52,263 bases of DNA, taken from contig NZ_JBKBQM010000018.1 in the NCBI RefSeq assembly GCF_046292685.1, positions 1 to 52,263 of the forward strand. Direction: 5' to 3'. Shown in pieces: positions 31,431 to 38,968 of the stretch. This DNA is from Wagnerdoeblera sp046292685. Lineage in GTDB: Bacteria; Pseudomonadota; Alphaproteobacteria; Rhodobacterales; Rhodobacteraceae. The stretch's first letter is position 1. Each line of letters starts with the position of its first letter. The position numbers and the translations under genes were made by a program. Below the pieces are notes generated by a model. It saw nothing but the letters and a program-made list of their open reading frames with translations. It was not told the DNA's origin and searched no databases.

Positions 31431-32879
31431 TCAGTTTCCGAAGACAAGGAACGGCAACCGCGCCGCCAGCGGCAGCGCCTCGACCCCGCTGCGCACCGGG
31501 GTCGGGGCGGCCTCGGCCCGGACTTCGGCGGCGGTGCGTTCCGGCGCCGCGGCCGGGGCGGCGGGCACGGCAAAGACCGGCACCGCCGGGGGCGGCGCGG
31601 CCTCGGCCTTGTCGGCCTTGCCACCCAGGGTAAAGGCCGCCTTGCGGATCAGCGCCGGGCGATCCGGCATGCCAGGCGCGAACACGCTGGTCGCGCCCGC
31701 GGCCTCCAGGCTCATCTCGTACCAGCCCAACGCCAGGTCGGGGCGTTGGCTGGCGCCGAACCCTTGCGACAGGTGGTGTCCGATCAGTTCGGCATAGCCC
31801 TTTTCGCCCAGAACGGTCAGCAACAGCGCCGAGCCGATGGCCACATCCATGCTGTCGGTCGTGTAACCCGACCCGAGGCAGATGCGCGCCGTCGCCGACA
31901 GTTGCGCCGGCTGCATGCCCGCCGACAACACGAAACCCGACACGCCTTGCAGCACCGTGTCGCGGTCCTGCAACGACAGCGCCGCGACGTGCTCCTGCAA
32001 GGCCGGGCCCAGGCCCTTGCACTGTTCGGCGGCCTGCTGCGGCGTCATGCCGGGCACCTTGGCCACCAGATCCTCGCCTTGCGACATGGCATAGGCGCGC
32101 GCCAGGCAGAACTGTTCGGACAGCGCAAAGGCCGGGTCGGTCATGCTGGCGGCGGTGACGAAGCCGCCGTTGGTGTTGGTCAGCAGGCTGACCTTGTTGC
32201 AATGCGAGGCCAGCGACGCCATCGTCACCGCCCCGCCGAAGAAATTGGGCAAGCCGGGCGCGGCCGGGGCGGCGGGCGCCGGCGTGGCGGCCGGCTGGGT
32301 TACCTGCTGCTGCGGGGCGGCGCCAAAGGCCGGCGCCGTCTGCGGCGGCACAAAGCCGCCCGCCATGCTGCCCGCGCCGAAACCGGCACCGGGCAGGCCC
32401 GCCATCTCGTCGCGCTGCATCAGCAGCAGCCCGCGCGTGCCCATCGGGTGGCTGGCCGCCACCTGCATCGTCGCGGCACCGCCGACAATGGCACGCTGAT
32501 AGGCGGTGGTCAGGATCGCCCGTTCGAAATCGGTCAGCTGCCCGGTCGGCGGGTAGCCCATCAGCGCCTGATACTGGCTGATCGCCGCGCGCGACTTCGG
32601 CCCAAGCGCGCCGTCCGGGGTGCCCACGGGATAGCCGAAGTAGTTCAGCGCCGTCTGCACCTCGCGGTTGGCCTCGCGCTGGCTGGTGGACACGGTGGAC
32701 TTGCTGCTCGTGGCACCGGCCGAACTGCGCGCCTTGTTCTTGTGCATCTCGTGCACGATCAGGCCGCCGATCACGGCGCCCACGATGCCGCCGGCCAGCG
32801 CGTCGCCCGCGCTGGATTGCACCGGGGCCAGGGCGATGGCGGCGGCAACGGCGGTGGTGGCAATGCGTTTGGCCTTCAT
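31431..32879 (-). CDS. Secreted peptidoglycan-binding domain protein
   Basis: 482 residues. A signal peptide (MKAKRIATTAVAAAIALAPV, cut near QSSAG) is followed by a Gly-zipper stretch (LAGGIVGAVIGGLIVHEMHK) and a PG_binding_1 domain at about 70-125 (EVQTALNYFGYPVGTPDGAL). The middle has a Pro/Ala linker, then a helical domain with Cys pairs. The Gly-zipper resembles SmpA/17-kDa outer-membrane anchors. Probably a periplasmic or envelope protein. Divergent from lipB. Confidence 0.75.
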   Translation of the reverse strand: MKAKRIATTAVAAAIALAPVQSSAGDALAGGIVGAVIGGLIVHEMHKNKARSSAGATSSKSTVSTSQREANREVQTALNYFGYPVGTPDGALGPKSRAAISQYQALMGYPPTGQLTDFERAILTTAYQRAIVGGAATMQVAASHPMGTRGLLLMQRDEMAGLPGAGFGAGSMAGGFVPPQTAPAFGAAPQQQVTQPAATPAPAAPAAPGLPNFFGGAVTMASLASHCNKVSLLTNTNGGFVTAASMTDPAFALSEQFCLARAYAMSQGEDLVAKVPGMTPQQAAEQCKGLGPALQEHVAALSLQDRDTVLQGVSGFVLSAGMQPAQLSATARICLGSGYTTDSMDVAIGSALLLTVLGEKGYAELIGHHLSQGFGASQRPDLALGWYEMSLEAAGATSVFAPGMPDRPALIRKAAFTLGGKADKAEAAPPPAVPVFAVPAAPAAAPERTAAEVRAEAAPTPVRSGVEALPLAARLPFLVFGN

Positions 32880-32974
32880 GGTGGAATCCTCTGCGATGCT
32901 TCAATACAACTGGCCCCAGTCTAGCACGGCTTCGCGCGGCACAAAGCGCCTTGTGCGGCCGAAAGGGGTAAGGA

Positions 32975-33661
32975 ATGCCGATCGACGGGGTGGAATGGCA
33001 GGTGCTGCCGGGCCTGGCGCCCTATGCCGAAACGCTGGCCGCGATGGAGGAACGCGCAGCCGCCATTCGCGCCGGCACCGCGCCCGAAGCGGTCTGGCTG
33101 CTGGAACACCCCCCGCTTTATACCGCCGGCACCTCGGCCCGGGCCGAGGATCTGATGCAACCCGACCGCTTTCCCGTGCATGCCACGGGGCGCGGCGGGC
33201 AATACACCTATCACGGTCCGGGGCAACGCGTGGTCTACACGATGCTGGATGTCGCCGCCCGCGGGCAGGACGTGCGCTGTTTCGTGCGCGCGCTGGAACA
33301 CTGGGTCATCGCCGCGCTGGCCGAATTCGGCGTGCGGGGCGAAATCCGCCCCGGACGGGTGGGGGTCTGGGTGCTGCGCCCCGACAAGGCCCCCGCGCCC
33401 GACGGCACCCCGCGCGAAGACAAGATCGCCGCCATCGGCATCAAGCTGCGCCGCTGGGTCAGCTTTCACGGCATCTCGATCAACGTGGAGCCGGAGCTGG
33501 ATCACTTCGCCGGGATCGTGCCTTGCGGCATCCGCGATCATGGCGTGACCTCGCTGGTGGACCTCGGCCTGCCGGTGACCATGGCCGACCTGGACGCGGC
33601 GCTGATGCGCACCTTTGCGCCGGCGATGGCGCGGCTTGGAAGCTCTTGCGCAGCATCCTGA
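32975..33661 (+). CDS. lipB: Octanoyl-[acyl carrier protein] transferase LipB
   Basis: 228 residues. LLEHPPLYTAGTSARAEDL, then GRGGQYTYHGPGQRVVY and KIAAIGIKLRRWVSFHGISI supply the octanoate pocket and catalytic Lys, and HFAGIVPCGIRDHGVTSL the catalytic Cys. It moves octanoyl groups from ACP to lipoyl domains of pyruvate and 2-oxoglutarate dehydrogenases, the first step of lipoate synthesis. GGGGTAAGGA gives the ribosome site for ATG 32975. Length is normal. Confidence 0.95.
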   Translation: MPIDGVEWQVLPGLAPYAETLAAMEERAAAIRAGTAPEAVWLLEHPPLYTAGTSARAEDLMQPDRFPVHATGRGGQYTYHGPGQRVVYTMLDVAARGQDVRCFVRALEHWVIAALAEFGVRGEIRPGRVGVWVLRPDKAPAPDGTPREDKIAAIGIKLRRWVSFHGISINVEPELDHFAGIVPCGIRDHGVTSLVDLGLPVTMADLDAALMRTFAPAMARLGSSCAAS

Positions 33662-33691
33662 GCACTTTCTTGTGAATTGACGCAGCGACAA

Positions 33692-33741
33692 CGCTTGCGC
33701 CGCCGTGAGCAGGCGCAAGCGCGGCAAAGGCATTGCCTTTG
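33692..33741. other. Two inverted repeats after lipB
   Basis: CGCTTGCGCC (33692-33701) pairs with GGCGCAAGCG (33712-33721), and CAAAGGC pairs with GCCTTTG around ATT (33725-33741). They may end lipB transcription, though no T run follows. The rest of the spacer 33662-33924 shows no gene. Confidence 0.45.
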
Positions 33742-33924
33742 GGCGGCGCCTACCTGCCGTCAAGGCACTCACGAAATTGCGTTTTCCGCACGAGCGCAGA
33801 GCGACCAACGCATCAGCGCACAGGTCTTGCGGTTGAACCCGGGGCCCGGGTGGACCATCTCTTGCTCACGATCTTGAACGATCCAGACGCAGGCCACAGG
33901 GGCCTGCCCACCAAGGAGAAGACC

Positions 33925-34212
33925 ATGAACCGCATTGCTGCCACCCTCGCCGTTGTCCTGCTGTCGACCGGCGCCGCCGTCGCCCAGGATGTTGGCGTGA
34001 CCCGCGCCGAACCGGCGGAACTGTTCGTCGCCCCCGCCGACCTCGCGCTGCTGCCGGCCGAAACCGTGACGCTGACCACCAGCGGCAGCATCGACCTGAA
34101 CGCCGCCGAAGTGCTGACCCCGCGCGACCGCGCGCTGAACGGCATCGAGTCGGGCGAGACCGTCGCCGTGACCGTGTTCCAGGGCACCGGCAGCACCATC
34201 TCGGTGCGCTGA
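33925..34212 (+). CDS. Small exported protein
   Basis: 95 residues from ATG at 33925 with AAGGAGAAG upstream. The signal peptide (MNRIAATLAVVLLSTGAAVA, cut before QDVGV) leaves a 75-residue acidic beta-type protein (LFVAPADLALLPAETVTLTT). No Cys at the cut site, so not a lipoprotein. Strong ribosome site and a strong hairpin after the stop suggest a separate, well expressed transcript. Unknown function. Confidence 0.75.
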   Translation: MNRIAATLAVVLLSTGAAVAQDVGVTRAEPAELFVAPADLALLPAETVTLTTSGSIDLNAAEVLTPRDRALNGIESGETVAVTVFQGTGSTISVR

Positions 34213-34227
34213 TCGCACGAAACCGCT

Positions 34228-34256
34228 GGCGCGCGCCCCACAAGCGGGCGCGCGCC
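34228..34256 (+). terminator. Strong hairpin after the small exported protein
   Basis: GGCGCGCGCCC and GGGCGCGCGCC form an 11-pair stem with a seven-base loop, 16 bases after the stop. It lacks a T run, so it may act as an mRNA-stabilising end or with Rho. Confidence 0.55.
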
Positions 34257-34729
34257 CGACTGACGCGCAAGCCGCAGTTGGAAATCACAGATGCTTGCCC
34301 CATGCGGCGGGCAGGCAGATGTGGAATGTCCTTGCGTATGCCGCGCACAGGCCTTGCCGCACTTTGCCTTGCCGCGCCGGCCCTCGGCCAGGGCGACCCT
34401 GCCCGGGGCGCGGATGGAACTGCCCACGGTGACCGAAGCGCCGTGGCGGTTGCACGGCGCCCTTGAAGATAGGCCGCCGGAGGGCGCGACAGCCGCCCCG
34501 GCCTTGCCACCCGCTGCCCCGCTGCTGGCCTGACCGGCCGGCAGCGATCGCGGCCGCAGGCGCGCGGTCGCGCCGAAGCGCCCCCTGGGTGCCCTTGCCG
34601 CCCGTCTGGCGCAGCGCCGCAGCCCCGCGCCGGCGGCGCCGAAGGTGCCGGGACGCCTGGCGCCCGCCCCGCCGGCGCAACCCCTGCGACAGAATGACGC
34701 TGCCAACCGCCTGCTTCGGTGTGCAAAAT
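34257..34729. other. Gene-poor stretch upstream of ctaD
   Basis: I see no convincing gene here. A plus-strand frame starting near 34323 begins like a signal peptide (MSLRMPRTGLAALCLAAPAL) but soon turns to low complexity and stops at 34464, while a neighbouring frame continues with ELPTVTEAPWRLHGALED. This could be a decayed exported-protein gene with a frameshift, or chance GC-rich frames. Confidence 0.35.
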
Positions 34730-34743
34730 TTGACATGCATCAA
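34730..34743 (+). promoter_or_regulatory. FnrL-like box upstream of ctaD
   Basis: TTGACATGCATCAA matches TTGAY-N4-ATCAA at nine or ten of ten fixed positions. It lies 108 bases before the ctaD start. FnrL is the oxygen-sensing Fe-S regulator of this group, and low oxygen usually lowers aa3 oxidase expression. Confidence 0.6.
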
Positions 34744-34850
34744 AGTCCGGCATTGCCCCGGAAACGGTCACATTCTAGAACCGGATGCGGGAACCGGCGC
34801 GCGCGGGGGGGATTCCCCGACGCATCGACACAACGGAACGGGAGCAACCA

Positions 34851-36524
34851 ATGGCCGACGCAGCCATCCACGGTCACGGGGACCATGACACCCGCGGGTT
34901 CTTCACCCGCTGGTTCATGTCCACCAACCACAAGGACATCGGGATACTTTATCTGTTCACCGCGGGCCTCGTCGGCCTGATCTCGGTGGCCTTCACCGTC
35001 TACATGCGGATGGAGCTGATGCACCCCGGCGTCCAGTACATGTGCGCCGAAGGCGCGCGGCTGACGGCGGCGGCAACGGCCGACTGCACGCCCAACGGGC
35101 ACATCTGGAACGTGATGATCACCGCGCACGGCATCCTGATGATGTTCTTCGTGGTGATTCCGGCGCTGTTCGGCGGTTTCGGCAACTACTTCATGCCGCT
35201 GCAGATCGGCGCGCCGGACATGGCCTTCCCGCGGCTCAACAACCTGTCCTACTGGCTTTACGTCGCCGGCACCTCGCTGGCCGTGGCCTCGGTGCTGGCG
35301 CCGGGCGGCAACGGGCAGATGGGTTCGGGCGTGGGCTGGGTGCTCTATCCGCCGCTGTCGACGCGCGAGGACGGGTTCTCGATGGACCTTGCGATTTTTG
35401 CGGTGCACGTCTCGGGCGCCTCGTCGATCCTCGGGGCGATCAACATGATCACCACCTTCCTGAACATGCGCGCGCCGGGCATGACCCTGCACAAGGTGCC
35501 GCTGTTCGCCTGGTCGATCTTTGTCACCGCCTGGCTGATCCTCTTGTCGCTGCCCGTGCTGGCCGGCGCCATCACCATGCTGCTGACCGACCGCAACTTT
35601 GGCACCACCTTCTTCGACCCCTCGGGCGGTGGCGACCCGATCCTGTATCAGCACATCCTGTGGTTCTTCGGCCACCCGGAAGTGTACATCATCATCCTGC
35701 CGGGCTTCGGCATCATCAGCCACGTCATCGCCACCTTCAGCCGCAAGCCGGTGTTCGGCTACCTGCCGATGGTCTATGCGATGGTCGCCATCGGGGTGCT
35801 GGGCTTTGTCGTGTGGGCGCACCACATGTACACGGTGGGTATGTCGCTGACGCAGCAAAGCTACTTCATGCTGGCCACGATGGTCATCGCGGTGCCGACC
35901 GGGGTCAAGGTGTTCAGCTGGATCGCCACCATGTGGAAGGGGTCGGTCAGCTTCGAAACCCCGATGCTGTGGGCCTTCGGCTTTCTGTTCCTGTTCACCG
36001 TGGGCGGCGTCACCGGCATCGTGCTCAGCCAGGCCGGCATCGACCGCGCCTACCATGACACCTACTATGTCGTGGCGCACTTCCACTATGTGATGAGCCT
36101 GGGCGCGGTGTTTGCGATCTTTGCCGGGGTCTACTACTGGATGGCCAAGATGTCGGGCCGCCAATACCCGGAATGGGCCGGCAAGCTGCACTTCTGGATG
36201 ATGTTCATCGGGTCCAACCTGACGTTCTTCCCGCAGCACTTCCTCGGCCGTCAGGGCATGCCGCGCCGCTACATCGACTATCCCGAGGCCTTCGCGCACT
36301 GGAACTACATCTCGTCGATCGGCGCCTTCATCGCCTTCGCCTCGTTCCTGCTGTTCCTCGGCATCGTGTTCTACACCCTGTTCGCCGGCAAGCGTGAATC
36401 CCGGGCGAACTACTGGAACGAACACGCCGACACCCTGGAATGGACCCTGCCGAGCCCGCCGCCCGAGCATACGTTCGAGCAGCTGCCCAAGCAGTCCGAC
36501 TGGGACAAGAGCCACGCCCACTGA
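34851..36524 (+). CDS. ctaD: Cytochrome c oxidase subunit I (aa3 type)
   Basis: 557 residues from ATG at 34851 with GGAG upstream. RWFMSTNHKDIGILYLFTAG opens the 12-helix subunit. His93 (TAHGILM) and His412 bind heme a, His410 heme a3, and His275, His324 and His325 CuB; Tyr279 forms the cross-link with His275. Glu277, Asp123 and Lys353 mark the proton channels, so all key residues are present. It reduces oxygen to water and pumps protons in the inner membrane. It stands alone here, apart from ctaC/ctaE, and ends at a strong terminator. Confidence 0.98.
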   Translation: MADAAIHGHGDHDTRGFFTRWFMSTNHKDIGILYLFTAGLVGLISVAFTVYMRMELMHPGVQYMCAEGARLTAAATADCTPNGHIWNVMITAHGILMMFFVVIPALFGGFGNYFMPLQIGAPDMAFPRLNNLSYWLYVAGTSLAVASVLAPGGNGQMGSGVGWVLYPPLSTREDGFSMDLAIFAVHVSGASSILGAINMITTFLNMRAPGMTLHKVPLFAWSIFVTAWLILLSLPVLAGAITMLLTDRNFGTTFFDPSGGGDPILYQHILWFFGHPEVYIIILPGFGIISHVIATFSRKPVFGYLPMVYAMVAIGVLGFVVWAHHMYTVGMSLTQQSYFMLATMVIAVPTGVKVFSWIATMWKGSVSFETPMLWAFGFLFLFTVGGVTGIVLSQAGIDRAYHDTYYVVAHFHYVMSLGAVFAIFAGVYYWMAKMSGRQYPEWAGKLHFWMMFIGSNLTFFPQHFLGRQGMPRRYIDYPEAFAHWNYISSIGAFIAFASFLLFLGIVFYTLFAGKRESRANYWNEHADTLEWTLPSPPPEHTFEQLPKQSDWDKSHAH

Positions 36525-36542
36525 GGCATCGGCACCCGATCG

Positions 36543-36570
36543 AAGGCCCCGGAGCAATCCGGGGCCTTTT
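36543..36570 (+). terminator. Rho-independent terminator after ctaD
   Basis: AAGGCCCCGG and CCGGGGCCTT form a ten-pair stem around AGCAAT, followed by TTTTCCCTTTC; it begins 18 bases after the ctaD stop. Confidence 0.9.
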
Positions 36571-36599
36571 CCCTTTCGTATAGGGTGGAGGAGGGATCG

Positions 36600-37091
36600 A
36601 TGCCTTACACCTGGACTGCTGCCACCGCCGATACGCCCGAAACCCTGCGGGCCTGGCCTTATCGTTCCTTGCCGCGCAAGGGGTTCGTCCTGACTATCGG
36701 GTTCGCGGCGGCGATGCTGCTGGTGCCCTTGCTGCCGGTGATCGGCTCGCCGGTGCTATGGGGGCTCTTGCCGTTCTTCGTGCTGGCGGTCTGGGGGTTG
36801 TGGGTCGGACTGATGCGCAGCTACCGCGATGCCGCCGACCTGACCGAGGAACTGCGCCTGTCGCCCGACAAGCTGGAACTGGTGCACCGCGCACCGCGCA
36901 AGCCGCCGCAAAGCTGGCAGGCCAACCCCTATTGGGTGCAGGTCCGCCTGCACCCCGAAGGCGGCCCGGTGCCCGATTATCTGACGCTGAAAGGCGGCCC
37001 GCGCGAGGTGGAGCTGGGCGCCTTTCTCAGCCCCGAAGAACGCGTCGCCCTGGCGGCCGAGCTGAGGCAGCGCCTTCAGGCGCTGCGCTGA
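36600..37091 (+). CDS. DUF2244 membrane protein
   Basis: 163 residues from ATG at 36600 with GGAGGAGGGA upstream. After RAWPYRSLPRKGFVLTIGFA come two membrane helices at about 27-72, then a cytosolic domain (LELVHRAPRKPPQSWQANPY, YLTLKGGPREVELGAFLSPE). This is the DUF2244 pattern, often found near cytochrome oxidase genes in Rhodobacteraceae. Its role is unknown. Confidence 0.88.
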   Translation: MPYTWTAATADTPETLRAWPYRSLPRKGFVLTIGFAAAMLLVPLLPVIGSPVLWGLLPFFVLAVWGLWVGLMRSYRDAADLTEELRLSPDKLELVHRAPRKPPQSWQANPYWVQVRLHPEGGPVPDYLTLKGGPREVELGAFLSPEERVALAAELRQRLQALR

Positions 37092-37109
37092 GCGCGCCGG
37101 GGCGGCGCG

Positions 37110-37574
37110 TCAGGCCAGACGATCCTTGACCATCGGCCCGACCGCGCCGAAATCCATCTGCCCGGTGTGGCGCGCCTTCAACGCCGCCATCACCCGCCCC
37201 ATGTCGCGGATCGAACCTGCGCCGGTTTCGGCGATGGCGGCATCGATCGCGGCGGCGATTTCGGCCGCCGTCAGTTGCCGGGGCAGGAATTCCTCGATCA
37301 CGCGCACCTCGGCCAGTTCCTTTTCCGCCAGTTCCAGCCGCCCGCCTTCCTCGTAGATGCGCGCGCTTTCCTGGCGTTGCTTTACCATCTTGCCCAGGAT
37401 CGCCATGATCTCGGCATCGCCGACACCGTCTTCGGCCCCGCCATCGGCGCTGCGGGCAGCGATGTCGCGGTCCTTGATCGCGGCATTGATCAGCCGCAAG
37501 GTCGAGGTGCGCTCGGCCTCGCGCGCCTTCATGGCATCCTTCAAGGCGGCACTCAGGCGGTCGCGCAGGGGCAT
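37110..37574 (-). CDS. GatB/YqeY domain protein
   Basis: 154 residues. MPLRDRLSAALKDAMKAREA, then IKDRDIAARSADG, then LPRQLTAAEIAAAIDAAIAE and DMGRVMAALKARHTGQMDFG form the YqeY helical fold related to the C-terminal tRNA-binding domain of GatB. Such proteins are linked to tRNA-dependent amide formation, but a direct function is unproven. Divergent from carA, a common alphaproteobacterial pairing. Confidence 0.92.
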   Translation of the reverse strand: MPLRDRLSAALKDAMKAREAERTSTLRLINAAIKDRDIAARSADGGAEDGVGDAEIMAILGKMVKQRQESARIYEEGGRLELAEKELAEVRVIEEFLPRQLTAAEIAAAIDAAIAETGAGSIRDMGRVMAALKARHTGQMDFGAVGPMVKDRLA

Positions 37575-37732
37575 GGGTCGTCTCCGGTCGGTTGTGCAGG
37601 CAGAATAGCCCGTCGCCGCCTTTCCGGCAACCTTGGCAACCCGTTGATCTGCATGGAAAACGCATTTGACGCCAGGGCTTGACCCCAGACGGCGGCAAGC
37701 ATAGGTTCCGCCCGTTTATCCCGGAGTCGCCC

Positions 37733-38893
37733 ATGCCCAACGCTGCCCCCCGCCCGACCGCCTGCCTGGCGCTTGCCGACGGAACGCTGTTCTTCGGACA
37801 TGGCTTCGGCGCCACAGGCGAATGCGTGGCAGAACTGGTGTTCAACACCGCGATGACCGGGTATCAGGAAATCATGACCGACCCGAGCTATGCCGGCCAG
37901 GTCGTGACCTTCACCTTTCCGCATGTCGGCAACGTCGGCGTCACCCCCGAAGACGACGAAAGCGCCGAAACCCCGGCCGCGGCCGGCCTGGTGGTGAAGT
38001 GGGATCCGACCGAGCCGTCGAACTGGCGCAGCACCGGCGACCTGCCCGGCTGGCTGGCGCGCCACGGCCGCATCGGCATCGGCGGCATCGACACCCGCCG
38101 CCTGACCCGGGCGATCCGTCAGCAGGGGGCGCCGCATGTGGCGCTGGCGCACGACCCCTCGGGCAATTTCGATATCGAGGCGCTGGTGGCCCGGGCCCGG
38201 GCCTGGAAGGGGCTGGTCGGGCTCGACCTGGCCAGGGATGTGACCTGCGGCCAGTCCTATCGCTGGGACGAGATGCGTTGGGCCTGGCCTGCCGGCTACA
38301 GCCGCCGCGAGGGCCCCGGCCTGCGGGTGGTGGCGGTGGATTACGGCGCCAAGCGCAACATCCTGCGCTGCCTTGCCAGCGCCGGCTGCGAGGTGACGGT
38401 GCTGCCGGCCTCGGCCACGGCGGCCGATGTGCTGGCGCTGAACCCCGAAGGCGTGTTCCTTTCGAACGGGCCCGGCGACCCGGCCGCAACCGGCGCCTAT
38501 GCCGTGCCGATGATCCGGGGCGTGCTGGCGGCCGACCTGCCGCTGTTCGGCATCTGCCTTGGCCATCAGATGCTGGCGCTGGCGCTGGGGGCGCGCACGG
38601 TCAAGATGAACCACGGCCACCACGGCGCCAACCATCCGGTCAAGGACGTCGAAACCGGCAAGGTGGAAATCACCTCGATGAACCACGGCTTCACGGTCGA
38701 TAGCCAGACCCTTCCCGCCGGCGTGCTGGAAACGCATGTCTCGCTGTTCGACGGGTCGAACTGCGGCATCCGCATGGCCGACCGGCCGGTGTTCAGCGTG
38801 CAGTATCACCCCGAGGCCAGCCCCGGCCCGCAGGACAGCTACTACCTGTTCGAACGGTTTGCTGCCGCGATGCGGGCGCGCCGCGCCGCCTGA
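37733..38893 (+). CDS. carA: Carbamoyl-phosphate synthase small subunit
   Basis: 386 residues from ATG at 37733. The N-terminal domain has MTGYQEIMTDPSYAGQVVTF; the glutaminase domain has FLSNGPGDPAATGAY, FGICLGHQMLALALGARTVK with the nucleophile Cys, and VQYHPEASPGPQDSYY with the His-Glu pair. It splits glutamine and passes ammonia to CarB for carbamoyl phosphate, feeding arginine and pyrimidine synthesis. carB is not next to it. Length is normal. Confidence 0.98.
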   Translation: MPNAAPRPTACLALADGTLFFGHGFGATGECVAELVFNTAMTGYQEIMTDPSYAGQVVTFTFPHVGNVGVTPEDDESAETPAAAGLVVKWDPTEPSNWRSTGDLPGWLARHGRIGIGGIDTRRLTRAIRQQGAPHVALAHDPSGNFDIEALVARARAWKGLVGLDLARDVTCGQSYRWDEMRWAWPAGYSRREGPGLRVVAVDYGAKRNILRCLASAGCEVTVLPASATAADVLALNPEGVFLSNGPGDPAATGAYAVPMIRGVLAADLPLFGICLGHQMLALALGARTVKMNHGHHGANHPVKDVETGKVEITSMNHGFTVDSQTLPAGVLETHVSLFDGSNCGIRMADRPVFSVQYHPEASPGPQDSYYLFERFAAAMRARRAA

Positions 38894-38968
38894 GCCTTGG
38901 CGCGCGCGGCCGTGCCGTTAACGCGCCATTAACCTCGTGCCGCGATGCTGCCCGGAACAGGGGGCAGC

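Noticed and set aside
34278..34466. Short plus-strand frame with a signal-peptide-like start
   Set aside because: No ribosome site and low complexity after the first 25 residues; kept only as a possible decayed gene.
34740..36557. 605-codon minus-strand open frame opposite ctaD
   Set aside because: It exists because GC-rich codons lack stops in the antisense; ctaD itself has every catalytic residue.
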